Part shown: positions 1 through 14,700 of the stretch, piece after piece
How positions within the stretch are numbered: the first letter of the stretch is position 1
Layout: each line of letters starts with the position of its first letter
Assembly: GCA_010279815.1 (NCBI GenBank)
Contig: QEOQ01000688.1
Location: forward strand, 470,158 to 534,157
Origin: Brachionus plicatilis
Lineage: Eukaryota > Rotifera > Eurotatoria > Ploima > Brachionidae
Direction: 5' to 3'
DNA length: 64,000 bases
Made by a program: the position numbers and the translations under genes
Notes under the pieces: model-generated
The model's input: only the letters and a program-made list of their open reading frames with translations
Told to the model about the DNA's origin: nothing
Database searches by the model: none

Positions 1-2409
1 TAGGTATGTTTTATTGGGCCTTACAAAACCTAAGTCCATCACAAAAATACAGCTTATCAGCTTTGCAGCTTTTAGCAGTGTGTAAATTTTCGGTGTTTAA
101 AAATAACATTGATTTAGTAAAAAATGAAATTCTAAGTGGTTTTACAAATGAAATAAATATGTTACAAAAAGGAATGGATGCATGTTTACATAATAAAAAT
201 GTGAAACTCTATGGTTTTCTAGCTGTTTGTTTAGGCGATACCCCAGCTCAAAATTGGCTTGGAGGCTTTAAGGAATCTGTTAGTAACGCTAATAAGTATT
301 GTAGAATTTGTGAAATAAAGCAAATATCTAGAAATACTTTTATTAATGAAAATATTGGCTTATAACACTCGAAAATCACAAAAACACACTTGAAAGAATT
401 GAAAATACAGTAAATTCAAAGAAAAAAGATGATATATCTATTGAGTCTGGTATAAATTATAGAAGTCCTTTACTTTTTGTGGATAATTTCGATATTTGTA
501 AATGTCTTTTACAAGATCCAATGCATATCCTAACAGAAGGTATAGCTCATATAGAACTTGCTAATTTTTTAAATCAAGTTATCGTTAAACAAAAAAAATT
601 AAAGATTGAAGATTTAAATAAGGAAATAGAAAACTTTAATTACTTTTATTATGATAAATCTGATTTACCAAATAAAATAGAAAATGGTAACATTTTGAGT
701 GGCAATTTCACGCAAACATCAGGTCAAATGCTTACTCTTCTTCATAATATGCCTATTTTTTTAGGAAAATATTTTAAAAGTAATGATAGTTATTGGGATA
801 ATTTTTTAAATTTTGTTGTAATTTTAAATTTATCGTTATCATATTTTTGCGATGAAAATACAGTTATTGATTTGAAAATTAAAATAGATTTATATATATT
901 AAATTTTAAAGAATTGTATCCGGATGTTTTGTTAACACCAAAAATGCATTTTCTAACTCATTTTCCTAAGCAAATGGCTGAATTTGGTCCTTTAAGATTA
1001 CACTCTACATTTAGATTTGAAGCTAAACATGGATTAATAAAAAATTATGACTATAATTGCTTCAAAAATATAACTAAATCTATTGCCTACAGACATGAAC
1101 ATTGGATAATTTCAAGACAGTTAAATAAGGATCTGAAAAAGAAAGACAATTTTTTTTATGCTGGCGATGATTTTAAAAACGTAAGAGAGTGTAATGAAGA
1201 AGAGAAATCTTTTTTTAAAAATATAAAAATTATGACAGCCGACGAGTTAAAAAGAGATGGATTTATATACAAAAAAGGTGTTTTTGTAATTTTAAGAGAA
1301 AACTTTATAGACTCTGTCCAATTGATTGGGAAAATCAATAAAATTTTTATAACTGAATCTGATATTTACTTATTAGTTGAACACTATTGTATAGATATTT
1401 TTAGGAAAGAATATTTAAGTCATCAAATTAGTTGTCTAAAAAAAGAAGAAGTAGTTAAATTTACAAATATTTTACACAAACAGCCATTAGTTTCTTTTCT
1501 TATTTGCGGAAGAGAATATGTTTACATAAGGTATTTTTATCATACTTTCGATTAGCCTACACTCTAATTAGAATAAAACCAAATATAAAAATCGTATCTT
1601 TAAATATGTTTTTAAAAGCTTTTGTTCAACAAAATTTAACAAATTAATTTTAAAAATAAATACTAAAAACAAATTTATAATTAACATGTGTAAACTAAAA
1701 ATTTGTATTTTTTTTTTACTTTTTTAATATTCTTTTTTAAAATATCTGACTTATTTGCTGCATGTAATTAAAACACAACTTTTTTCAATGTTTAAAAAAA
1801 TAAATCAAATACTTAATTAAAGAAGGAATTGTTTTGTTAAATTTTTAATTACCATATACCTTGCTCATAACCACAGCAGCTGATTCGACGCGGATTTTCA
1901 ATGGTACCCTCCGGAACTCGCACGATTTGAATTAATCTAAAAATTCTAATCTTCGTAATCTAAAAAAATTGTTTTGTAAAAAACACGATAGAGTGTTTAA
2001 ATTTTTTATGATTTATAAAAAGAGAAACCGTTCAAGCCATTTGTGGTTCGTCAAAATATAAAATATTCATTAAAAACTATAAGCAATTTAAAAAGATAGC
2101 GTTGAATTTTAGAAATCAATCAAAATTATAATAATATAAAATTGCAAAGCATTTGTAATAATTATGGATACAAAAATTGTCCGTTAAAAGAGAGTTTTTT
2201 ACAGGAGAGGTTTTTTTTTTCTTATTTGTTATTTAAAGGAGGAGCTTATTTTGAATTTAACTTTTCAAGTGTACATGCATGCAAAAAAATTAAAGCCACT
2301 TTTTCTTTTGTTTAATTAAGTCGCTTTTTACTCCAAAAAATTTAAAAGTCACTTTTTTTTAAGGAAAGTCACTTTTTTTATTGCTAAGACGCTTTTTTTT
2401 TTTTCAGTG
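1..2409 (+). mobile_element. 3' part of a CACTA/EnSpm-like DNA transposon
   Basis: The window opens inside a DNA transposon. Its transposase reading frame (pseudogene entry below) is followed by about 730 bp of AT-rich sequence. Then comes a cluster of short subterminal repeats with the core AGTCACTTTTT or close variants near 2294, 2318, 2347, 2366 and 2387. The element ends in a T-run plus CAGTG at 2405-2409. Read from the other strand this is CACTG followed by A residues, the kind of terminus expected for CACTA/CMC elements. Subterminal repeat arrays are also typical of that group. The 5' end lies outside the window, so the terminal inverted repeat and the target duplication cannot be checked. 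A short GC-richer stretch near 1860-1935 has no assignment. Confidence 0.65.
3..1555 (+). pseudogene. CACTA/EnSpm-like transposase, frameshifted
   Basis: Two reading frames together resemble animal tnp2-like transposases. The first (to 365) contains a GDTPAQNWLGGFK block followed by a CRIC motif. The second, open from about 362 to 1555, contains DPMHILTEGI and later a TPKMHFLTHFP...FGPL...FRFEAKH block. These are the acidic-residue landmarks and the 'map-your-resting-place' end typical of the family. The break is one frameshift near 355-365: the first frame stops just after ENIGL, while the second is already open there and carries on without an ATG. The N-terminus is cut by the window edge. 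It is unlikely to encode active transposase unless the shift is a sequencing error. Family assignment is from motif memory. Confidence 0.75.
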
Positions 2410-5400
2410 TAGTTTAAGGGCGACCTGGACGGTGCTTTCTTTCAAGTGGAATGTTCATTGCTATATCTTTGATATGACAAAGTTCTTAAAATAAAATTTA
2501 AGTAAAAGTTTTAGAGAATTGTGATGAGTAAAAACTTACTTAGCCGAGAACAGACTGCAATCACATGATCATTGAAAATTAATTACTGAAAAAAGTTTTT
2601 TTAAGATATATATTTGTTTCAATTAAATCAAATTAGGTGTCAAAGAGATAAAACAGTTACTAACTCAATCATATTTGACATTATTTAATTTAATTGTCCT
2701 AACAAAAAATAATTGACACTAACATCAGTATTTTTGTTCTAGAAAATATTATTTTTGTTTTTTAAAAATATTATACGCGATAATTTAATCTAACATAGTC
2801 TTGCTTTTTAAGTCTAGATCTTACAAATTTATTTAGAAAAAAAATATTGAAATTTTAATTCTATTTCATTTATTAATAGACTTTCTTTATTTTCATTATT
2901 AATGTGTATATTTATTTTTTCATTTTTATTTACTTTTCGATTTTAAATTCTAAAAAATGCGCTTTAATTGCGAGAAACTATTATATTTAAAGTTTAAATG
3001 GTGTATTTTTCCATCTTTTAATAAAAATATTCATACAATTTTGAAATTGGAGTTGTTTTTGATATTTTATTACATTGAAATTAAACAAATAGCAAAAAAT
3101 CATAGAATATTTAGCTTTTATTGCTTTTAAACAAAAATCTTTAAATTAAATTTTTTCTTTACAAGTATGAAAATATCTTTCTTTTTTTTAATTGATAAAC
3201 ATTTTGAAAATGTAAAGCATTTAAGAAATAGTAAATATGAATTTTTCAAGAATTAAAAATATTTAACAGTCTTTTAAAAATATATCCAAAATTAATTTAA
3301 AAACATATAACATAAAAATCCCATTTTTTTATAAAAAGTATTTTTTTACTAAATGAACCATGAAAAGTTTTATTTAAAAATTTAAAAGGCGCTAGTGATA
3401 TTCAAATATCCTTGGAAAGACATCTTTTAAAAACAGAATTCATCAATTAAACTAAACACTTGGTTTTAAAAAAAATGATGAGAGTTCTATTTTTAAATGA
3501 AAAAGTAGGGCTGATAGAAACAGATGAAATCTTTTGAAAACAGTTTTTGGAACTGGTTCCAAACTTGTTTTGTATTTGATTTTTGTCTCTCATATATTGA
3601 AATTTTTATTATTTGAATTTTATGGATAAACAAAGTCTATTTCAAAAAGCGAATTTTTTGGCAATATGAAAATTTGGTTAAAAACAGAAAAAGTTAAATT
3701 TTTTTTTTCTAATAGTACAAAAATGGTTCTACAAGCAGAAAATATTGTACAAATTTTTTCAAACCAATTCTTAGCTTTGCAAACACTCACCAATTTACTG
3801 TAAATGAACACCATCAAAAAAAATTGATTAAAAAATGCAATAAATTTTGAGTGATGCCGACTTTGTGATCAAGTGTTTACCAAGAAATGTGATCATAGGT
3901 CTCATGCCCAAAATGTGATCAGTAATCAGCGATCACATATTTTGTGACCAAATTATTTAAACTTATTGTTTTAAACAAATTATTTTACATTAATTAAACT
4001 AAGAATAAAAGAAATTTTTTTTGTGATCAGAAATTAAAAAGCTTTAAAAAATTTTTGAAGTTAAGTTATTTGATCTGACTTGAATTTTTTTAAAATAAGT
4101 CTTTTGATTTGCCGCCACATGATTTTTTTGGCCTCGATCATGACTGATGAAAGATCTTTTTCCAATTCAACGAGTAAACCAAACTTATCTTTTTTTGTAA
4201 TTTTTTATTAAAAACTTGTGTCACAGTGTTAATGATACAACATTTAACTTCAAGCGAATTTTTCAGGATGAAATTATGTTCTATTTCATTCATCTGATAA
4301 CTGCCATTGGTATCCTTTTATAAAACGACCAAAGCAAATGAATATAAAACTTGGTTCTATAAAATTTAAAATTAAGAAATCAAGAAATTTTTGAATTAAT
4401 CATCAACAATTGTTGATAAAAATTTTTTTATCAGTTTTAATATTTTCTTGATTTTCAACACATCTAAGATCAGTTAGTATAAGTTAGTGAGTAAGTTATT
4501 TTATTCAAAACTCAATTGTACAAATTCAATAAGAAAATTTTTGATTTTTTTCTCAAATTTTTTAAAGATTAAGAATTTTCTTTATTTATTTAGATCGATC
4601 ATCTGTGTTAAATTTTCTGCGTGATAAATTTCAGATGAAATTCTTAACTCACAATTAATTTTTCTCAATTTGAATAAAAAGATATCGAAATAAAAATATT
4701 GAATTAATTGATCTTGAACAAGAATTATTTAGGAAATGTGATGACAATGAAGATGAATAAGCTTAATAAATGTTCATTTATTTTACTTAAATAAATGTAT
4801 TTTTGATAGAAATTTGAATTTTTTAAATGATTTATAAAATTAAATAAAAATTTCACTATCTTTTTGATTGTTTTTTTTTTGGCCAAAAGCCGAAGCCAAA
4901 TAGAAAAAAAAAAGATCATCGCATGAAATGCAATACAATTGATCTTTTTTTAAGATATTTTTAATAAAGAGAATTGAACTAAATCTGAAATTTTTATTTT
5001 AATCAATATTTTTTAACAGAACAAGAATTTTTAAAATGTTGTATTTTATAAAAATAAAATCATTAAGTAAAATTAGTTATAAAATCAGAAATTAGAGTTA
5101 TTAAAAATTAACAAGCAAATTTTAATGATCAAATCAAATAGCGGAAACAATTTTAGCTCTTTTAACAAAAATGATTCTTTAAAAACTATTTTCATTTAAA
5201 AATCAGGTGTTATAAACACGCTTGCTCGTCACTATGGGTTTATTAATAGGAAAGAAGTTAAAATAAATAAAAGAAATTCTTCTTATTAAACATTTTATTT
5301 AATGAATTTTTTGCCACTTCTAGCCTAAAGAAAATATATGAGTCAGGAAAGAGATGAGAAAAATATGCCAAATAATAATAAAAATAGTAAAGTGCTAAAT

Positions 5401-8400
5401 AAAATAACAGGCTTTTTTTGAATAAATTGAAAAATGCATATGTAATCCTTTTAAGTCAAAATAAAATGTTTTTTAAGTGAAAAGATGATACAGTTTTTAA
5501 TAGAACTTTAACAAAGATATCAAACTGTATAAATAATTTCGAATTTAAAAAAATTATTTTCATTATTTCAAGTTAAAAAAAATTTTGTTTTGTTTATTTT
5601 GCTCAAGGCAATATGTCTGGCTTTTTCAGGTTCCATTTTGAAAGAAAAATTGTGATTAAAATAAGGCTCTTCTTTAATCTATGACTGTGGATGACTAAGT
5701 TGTGTTATTTATTTATAAATTGTGAATATTTTTATGTAATTCGAGTTCATTTTTATAATTAAATTTATTTTGTTAATTAATGATAATCTTTTATTTTATT
5801 TTTTTATAGAAAATATAATTGTCAATGTGGCTTAAACGTTTAATAAATAATAATAATATTAATAATAATCAAATGACTTGTTTCAATATGTACTTAGAAA
5901 TTTTTTCACTACCACAATTGCTCTTTAGTTTATGAACTTTGTATTGAAAATAAACTTTACTTACCTTTTAGTAAAAATGAGAACAAATTACCTTTAAAAT
6001 TTATGCATAAATTATTTTTTTTTCACTATTTACCTTAATAAAACATACCTTTATAAATATAAATCTATTGAATCCAATATTTTATACTATTTGTCTGCAT
6101 ACCTAAGCATATTTTATCATAAAAAATAAAAAAAAAATAATATCACTTCGAATTGTCGCTACTAATGTTGTTTTTTATTCTAAAATCTAAAAGACATTTA
6201 GATTAAATTCATATCATGTTAAATTTTTCAGTTGTTTTAACTAAATGAATGAACAAAATCGATCGATGAAAAATATTAATCTTTTTTTTTTTAGAAATTT
6301 ATCTAACTTAATCCAAGGCTATTAATTTAATAGTCTTTCGACCCAATTTCTTAAGGGGTTTTCAATCTTAAAAGTATCTTTTATAATGATTTTGGCCAAT
6401 TTTGTTCAGATCCAATTAACAATACGAAACCTTTAGCTTACTCAAATTTATCAAGTTTTGGGTTCTTAGAAGCATTCTAATCTCGAGACAACCTATTGTT
6501 TTCAAAGAGAACAAGTTTTCTATTCAAAGAATTTAATTATTGTTTGGAACGACTAGCAATTCGATTCTTGTTATTAGTTTTTAAATAATTTCGAAAAGAT
6601 TTAGTTTAATTACTTAGAAAACTAGTTTCAGTCATAAAAATAAAGATAATCGGCCAAGTCATTGAAATTGAAAAGAAATTATTTAACTCTTTCTAAAAGC
6701 CACCTGATACATTTCTTAAAATTTTTTATGAAAATTCAATTTTTTTTAGGCTTTAAATCCAAGACTGAACCGCAATAAGATCCTAAACGCATCAAAATTC
6801 ACTAACAACTACTCGAAGCTCTGATATTTTAAGTCTATAAATATAAAATTAAGTTGAATAATAAGATCAGAAATAACATCATTGAGTACTCTCATAATAA
6901 AAAAAATAAACTTAATTGTGAATTTTAATATTTTTTGAAAAATTTTCTTACTTTTTGTGTAAAATCAGTTATTCAACAGAATTTTCTAAAAATTTATTTT
7001 ATATTTAAAATTTTAGTTTTAAATTATTCAGAAAAGATTTTTTTTTGATCAATTTAATTAGAATTGTTGCTTATTCAAATTTAAGAGTTCAATAAAAAAA
7101 TGAATATTTTTAATTTAAATGAGATAATAAAATTTGAAATTAAGTGATCAAGAAACAATGAGAATTTTATTTAGATATTTGTTTCAAGTTGCCAAGCCAA
7201 AAATAAAAGGTAAATTTTAATTTTAAGCAAACAGCTGAGTCGATTTATTAAAAAAAACACAAAATTTAACCAAATTGTTTTAAAAAAGACAGATTTATCT
7301 TTTAATTTTGAATACCTGTAGGTTGAATGTTTGAATATATTTTTTCCAAAACAATAAATTTTTAAAGTAATTAAATTTCGATTACGAGTAACTAAAAAAC
7401 AAATTTTTCTTTAATTAAATATAAACTAAGATTTCGTCTTTATAATGTTGTATCGAATAAAAAAATCAATTTTAGCAGTTATGAATCAGAAAATCGACGA
7501 AATAGTAAGCAAATAAAGGTGTGATTGATAAAAAGTTACATGAGTTTTTTTGCATTTTTTTTATCATTTTTTATCATAAATTTTTAAATAACTGCTTAAT
7601 TACATTTGCTAGTTTTAGCTTGATCGAGCATTCATTTATTTAAAAAAAAGCTAAGCTGGTATCGTAGGCAAATTAAATTTTTAGAAAAAAATAAAAAGAT
7701 CAAATTAAGAACTAATTTATTATTTTAAAAAATACTAAGTAAAAAATAATTATCCTAAAAAATGCTTCTAAAGTAAATCGATTCAACTAAAATAATATTT
7801 TAAGTTTTCTTTTCAGTGCGTAAAAAAATTTTTATGTTATGTTAAATAATCAACTTTCTAATTCTTTTTTTTTTTTTTTTTTTTTTGTTTATTTGTTGTT
7901 TTGATATAATTAAAATTAAATCAAATAAAAAAATGTAAAAATTCAAATCATTCATCAAGGGGTTTAAATCGTTGTATTCGGAAGATTTAAAAATACATAT
8001 CAAAGTTTTCTTATTATGGTCACTAAATCTTTGTTTCAATCCTTTTAAAGTGTTACTTCTTATATGGAAAGTAAAAAGATGAATATTCTATTTTTACTTG
8101 AATAAAAAATCTCGAATTCGATATCAATTCTTATCTTGATTTTAACCCATTTTCAAGTGACTAATTTAATAAAGTTAAGAAACCATTCTCCATTTTAAAC
8201 AAGATAAGTCACGTCTTACCCTCAGCTAAAAAATCTTGTCTTTTCCAATTTATACATATGGACTCGAATATTTAACAATAGCTAACAAAACTCACAACAT
8301 TAATCAAAAAAATCATGTAAAACCTATGTGTAACCCAATATCTAATTGCTAAATGTTTTGAATTGAAATCTTTGAGACTCTTAAAAATTGATCATGTCCA

Positions 8401-11400
8401 TTGGATTCAATACTTTAGTACTCTATTGAGTTTGTTTGAGTAACCTTAAAATCGAAAAATTCATCTCAAAGACTTTTTAGTTTTTCTTTATTGTTTTTGT
8501 TTTATTTTTATGTAAAACTTCTTTATATAGAACTTTTATCTTTCCTTACTACTTATTAAGGTTAATTAGAATTATACTAAAAAAATAAAATAAAATGTAG
8601 AATTTTTTTTCATTATGATTCTAATAACTAAAAAATCCAACAGTTTATTAATGGTATTTGAAATTTATTAAAATATTTTCTAATCATATCTCAATCTTTG
8701 TAAAGGTTAAATTTTAATTAAGAGTGTTCGAAAACTTTTTCTTTTAAATTTTTCGGAGCATTTTTATTTATACTATTTCAATAATTTTCTTGTCTATGAT
8801 AATGTATCGAAAGGAAATGTAGAAATGTAAACTGTCGTGAGTTATTTGAATTTTTAAACATAGCAATTTTAAACGAGCTTATACCTGACATTTAGGCACA
8901 TTTATTCAAAGAAAAACATTAATTAGATGGATTTAAGAAATTAAATTTTAATTAGAGACATTTTTAATAACATTTTTCATTTGAAAGAATCATGTTTCTT
9001 TAATCCCCAAATTCATTTCTGATTAGAAATTTGGCATTCATGCCAATTTTTTTTACCCTTGCTTAATTAAAACCATCATACTAATAAGAATGATTGATGA
9101 GGAAGAATTTTTTTTGAAAAGATGCAAATTGTTTTTGATTTTAGCTTTGTGCTGCGCCATCTGTTAAATTTTCATATAAATAATACATCATACGCTGCTT
9201 TTTAAAAATTCATTTTCAAACAGGAAATCGACTGTATATCCTTAATTATTTAAATTTCGTAAATTTTACAAAGTTCTAGACTTAGCAGTGTTTTTTTAAT
9301 AAATTTTTGTTAGATTAAAAATAATGTAAACAGCAAAATCACATAATTTTAAAAAAAATTCTCGAAATCGATTTATTTTTTTTTTTAATTATTTTTTAGA
9401 ATTCAATTTTAAATTCTAGAAAAATTCTCAAGGATAGATTTCCAGTTTAGTGATCAAGTTCGAGTTTAGTTATAAGATTTAGTTGTTTAAAACAGTCATT
9501 CTCGCTAGCATTGTTCACTGTCATTTTAGAAATGAAAATCAAAATGTTTGTAAAAATTTATCACAAAAAGTAAAAAAAAAATATATAAAAATGATTTTTA
9601 GTTTAAATATTCTTTTTTTCTTTACCCGCAAAATTAAAAAAAAAGTCAATTTTATAATAATTTCTTTTATTTCCAATTTTCTAAGAAAACTTTTTTCAAT
9701 TAACTTTTGTACAGCAATTTGGACAATCTTCACCAAAAACGACAGCACCTTTCTATAATAATTCATCTGCTAATAACTATTTTGGTTGTTTTTTATAATT
9801 TATTTTTATTTTGCTTCAATTTAATTTATAAACAAAAATTTATTCAATTATCAGAAATTAAATTTTATTTTTGTTTCTTTCTTTTGCATCAATTTTAAAT
9901 ATTATGACAACATATAATTTCTTTTATTTTAAAATTATTTGGTTTACGGCATGTGCAGAAAAATTAATTTCATTGAATTTAATAAATCCCTCATACATGG
10001 TAAATAAACGTCTAGATAATTTATTTCGACACAAATTTTTTATATCAAAAATAATTACTTCGAACCAAATCGAATTTATTTATAATCAATCATTGATCAA
10101 ATCAAGCTCATGTGTAGATGATTTGAGGCGATTTTCAACATAGTAGACACATGGAATCCTTAGAAACAATGTGAACAAGTTTGTTAACTGAGAAATGCTT
10201 TTTTTTGTTAATAAATAATTTTTTTTAATTTAAAATATCTAGGCTATGCTTAAAACCTAAATAAATTTAAATTTGAGATTCTTTGATATTTTTAGCTAGT
10301 ATAATAATAGTTTAATAGCTCGAGAATAATAAGTAGATTGCTTAAAAAAATTATTTTCTAATAGCACAATTAAATTTAACTACTTAATTAGAGAGCGGTT
10401 TAGAAAATATTTTCATTTTAGTTTTTAAAGTGATAATGCCTTAGCAAGCAATTAATCTCTCAATTTTGAGTCTTCTTGAACCAAATTTGACCAAAACTTA
10501 AGTTTTGTTAAAAAAATATTTGTAATTTTTTATTTATTTTCTTTATTAGCAGATATTATAAATAGACCAAGTGTATTTTTTTATCGTAAAAAATGTTCTC
10601 GTTTGATTAAAAATAATACACTTTTTGTTAATTTTCAAAATTGACCCCTCACAAATTCGACTTTTTGAAAGTAGCTTTTTTCCTTAATAATTATTTTAAA
10701 ACTAGTTCATCGTTGACCAAAAGGTGACATTTGCCAAAAAATGAATTGCCAAGCAAGTTAAACTTTTATCAATCACTATTTATTAATTTTTTTACGAATT
10801 AATAATATGCCGCTTGGGTGAGCATTTTTTTTGATTTCAGACAACCTTTTAAACAATTACTATTCCTGAAAAAAACTTGTACTTATTTATTAAAATTAAG
10901 TAAAATGTTATTTGAGATTTTAACTAAAATTAGCAAGCGTTAAAATTTTTTTTTTCAAACTTTAAGCCAAAATAATTAATATTTTGAGTCCAGTATTCAA
11001 ATCAGTTGAATTTAAATTTGAAATTGTTTAAATGTATAATTAAATTTGTAATTTAGGTCGTTTCATGATAGCTCAAACAAACTTAATTTAAATCTTGATA
11101 TAAATTAAATGTGACCCTGTCTACCGACGACAATTAAACTAGACCGTATCTCTATACTTTAGTTAATATTTCGCTCAATTCTGTACAAAGCAAGCTCAAG
11201 AGAGCTTTTTGGAATTATGATTTAAACTAAATAGAACTCAAATAAGGTCATATCATAATAAGCAGAACAGAAAAGATTAAGTTGTCGTTTTGGTAGAAAT
11301 TATTTTTTTTTATTCTTTTTTTAATCAAATCTTTTGTGTATTTAGATTGATATCAAATGATAAAGAAGTGATAAGCGCTTACAAATCAAAAAATTTATCT

Positions 11401-11759
11401 GATCAGCTTAAATGTGAGAAAAGATTTAGAGAAGAAAAATTGAAGTTTTATTTTTGACCCTTGGAATTGTGGACAAATCTCTAAGGCTTTAAGAATTTAA
11501 ATACTTATTCAAATTTTTGAATTAATAAAAAAATACAGGTTTCCAATGCTGGTTTATAACTAATTTAAATTCAACTTTGCATAAGCAATTATTTTGCTGA
11601 ATTTTAAATTACTCTTAAAAAAAAAAATTTTTTAGGGATTAAATCTAACCCTTGAGAGGCATCAAGTCTTTTTGAAAAAATAAAAAAAAAATTAATTTTT
11701 TTAAAGTTTTGTTTAGAATGTTTTGAAAAAAATTTTTTGGATGTAAAATCACATCTAGA
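2410..11759. other. 9.3 kb AT-rich intergenic stretch, no gene recognised
   Basis: Long A and T runs dominate and only short chance reading frames occur. Overlapping frames around 9480-10140 on both strands have low-complexity F/K/I/N composition and no recognisable domain, so I do not call them genes. A small cluster of TGTGATCA-type octamers lies at about 3864-4028. I see no RNA gene and no clear transposon boundary. This stretch also serves as the upstream region of the kinase gene that starts at 11760. Confidence 0.5.
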
Positions 11760-14700
11760 ATGGGAAATAAACCAAGCAATACAGAACGGTCTTTAGGCCG
11801 TTCGGTGTCGAATTTGGCGGATTCGACCTATGAACGAAAATCAACAAGGCGCTTTAAGCCTAAAAGCTCCACAATAGATCGGTCCACATCTTCCCCAATT
11901 ATTGCTAGAAATAATGACAACCGAGCTTCTAAACTTTTTACTACAAGTCAAGAAAATAGAAATCAGTTTGTTCAACCAGGTTATCAGCAAGTGCCAAAGA
12001 TAATGGATCCTCGTAATTCAGATCGGTCATTTGTGATAAATTTAAATTCTGAATTAAAACAAAAGCAACAAGATTTGACTACTGCTATTAAAAAACTAGA
12101 TTCAACCCGACCGACTCATCACATTAGTTCAAAATTATACAAACCAAATTCGCTGATGATGGCTACAAGTAATCAAAATATTTTATCCAACAGAGATGCC
12201 AACCAGTCATCGAAATGTCTCAATTCAAATACATTGCCATCAAAAATGCCAAATCGAGATCATTTAGAGAATCAAGAGCGCAGCTTGTCACCAAGAAATG
12301 TTCGAATTTCACCAAAAGTTACTCTAAACGAAAGCAATAATTCTAATAAGCCAAAACCAATAGCTAAATTTGCCAAACGCCTCGGTCTATCCCCAAGGTT
12401 TAAGCGGAAAATTGTCGAAACTATAACAAATCGTGTAAATACGAATAATTCACAATCAAATCTTAAACAAGTATGTTAGTTACTTTAAAAGAATTTTAGT
12501 AAAGATTGATTTTTCAGAACTTTTTACTTCTCATTTTTTATCTTTTTTGTGATGCTTTTTAGAACTTAGGAAAGCTTTAGTATTTAAAAAGTAAAAATTT
12601 TAATGTGAGTGTTGATTTCATCATTTAGATATTCCTAAATTTTCGTAAAATGTTAAAATTTTTAAAATCCAAAAAAAAATATTTTGGCAATTTAAAAAAA
12701 TTAAAAAATTAAAAAAAAATTTTGGAGATTTAAAAAGATTTTTTCCTTAGTATAAATAATTATTTTACAATTTTTTCCTGAATTTTACTTTAGAAATGGT
12801 AAAAAAATTAAAAAAGTGATGAAATTATTTATATCTTGATATAAATTAAGATATTGATGAATATAATTATTATTAATCAATCCGATTATTAATTGTAGAA
12901 AAATCATGGTAAAATGTTACTAATTTGTATAACGAACTAAAGGTTTTTATAAGCATTAAAAGTTTTTAATTAAAAAAAAAAAACGATTCAAAAAATGTCA
13001 ATATATTATTTGAAAAAAGTAAAATCTTTCGAAAAAAATAAGAAACAAAAATCGTAAACGTAAGAGATGATCAAATGTTTGAATTTTTGTACTTTACTAT
13101 AATAATAAAAGATTTTTAAAAATTTTGAAAAGTTGAAGTTAGTTTTTTGAAACCTTTAGATCCAGCCTTATTCCAATAAAATTCTATTTTTTTTATTTTT
13201 ACATTTATTGATCATTATTTACCCATTTTTACATAAAATTAAGCAAAAAAATTAGTTTTTTGAAGAAAAAAAATTCATTTACGTAAATAAACAAAATAGA
13301 TTAAAACTAATTTACGAAAATTTACATTAAAAATGGTAATTTCCAATGATCAAATCAAAAATGTTTATATTTTTCAAATATGCTAGGGCTCCGTTTACCA
13401 ATTCATGAATACTTATTAAGGGCAGTAAATTATTTTCAAAAATAAAATGCATTTTTTTGCATCATTTTTATGATTTGCTTTATATAATGAAAATCTGAAT
13501 ATGAAAAAAGAAGAAAGAATGGCTAGCCTTGGAAAAATCGTCCATGGTCATGAAATTTAATTTGAGAAAAAAGAAATTTTAAATAAAAAAGATGAATGAT
13601 TAGGATTTTTTTAAATTTAGATAGAAAAGATTTATCTGTTTGAGAAGTATTTTATATCAAAAAAAATATTCATATTAATGATGAAATAATATTAGCTATA
13701 AAAAATTCTAAGCTCTTATTAAGTTTATAACCCGAGTCATTTTTTTTTGCTTGGTCATTGTTCTGAAATATACCATCAGTATAAAAATTCTTGAAAAATT
13801 ACTTTTATATATTCTTAAATAATTAGATTGTTTTTCAAATAAATTCAAACTGACAAAAAGAAAAATATTATAATATTTTTTTTTCTAAAACATTTTACAA
13901 ATATCTTTCTTCTAAATATCATTTCTTGATTCTTGACAATGATATCTATGAATTCTAAAATGATTCAAAAAATAGAATTTCAAGAATTGTTTGAATCATT
14001 TAAAATTTTTAAAAACTACCTAAAGATGCATAAAAACATTTCACGGTTTTAATGCAAGAGAATTTTTTTTTTTGATGTTTCCAAATATATTCTAGCTTTT
14101 TTGAGCTTGATCTTTTATTTTATTTAAATAATTATAATGTAACATGATAATTTATGCAATGTAGATTTAGAAATAAAAAATTGAAAAAAAATTTCTCAAG
14201 CCATTGATAAAATCGATTTTTATATTTAAATGTATTAACTGATTTTTTTGTTAAGTTTATTTGAATTTTTTTATTTCAAAAGAATTTGTATCTAGCATTC
14301 AAAATTAAATTAAAAAATAAATAAAATAAAATAAAATAAATTCCAAAAAAGAAATATAACAAAACGAGTTCTTGAACATAATTTTTTTATATATTTGAGT
14401 CAAATAAATTACCGATTAAAAAATTTATCATTTTGAAATTTTTTTAATATTCTAACAAATTAGACTTTATTTAAAATATTTTAGTAAATTTAATTTTGAT
14501 TATTATATTTGAAAAAAAATAGTGTGAAAATTATAAAATTTTATTTATTTGTTCAGTTTTATTGATTAACAGTTAATTAATCAGTCACTGTGAATTTAGT
14601 TACAAAAAACAAAAACAAAATATTAAAAATGCCAAAGCTTAAGTTCTGAAGGACCAAAATATGTTTTGTAAATTCTAGCAGCTCATACATCCTTTTTACC

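Noticed and set aside
7842..8039. Minus-strand frame ending in a lysine run
   Set aside because: The lysines are a poly(T) tract read in reverse; nothing else is recognisable.
9483..10143. Overlapping reading frames that could be a small gene
   Set aside because: F/K/I/N-rich low-complexity peptides occur on both strands with no domain and no convincing splice sites.
9862..10143. Possible last exon of an unseen gene
   Set aside because: The TACAEKLISLN...DLRRFST peptide looks slightly protein-like, but no acceptor, upstream exon or homologous family could be identified.
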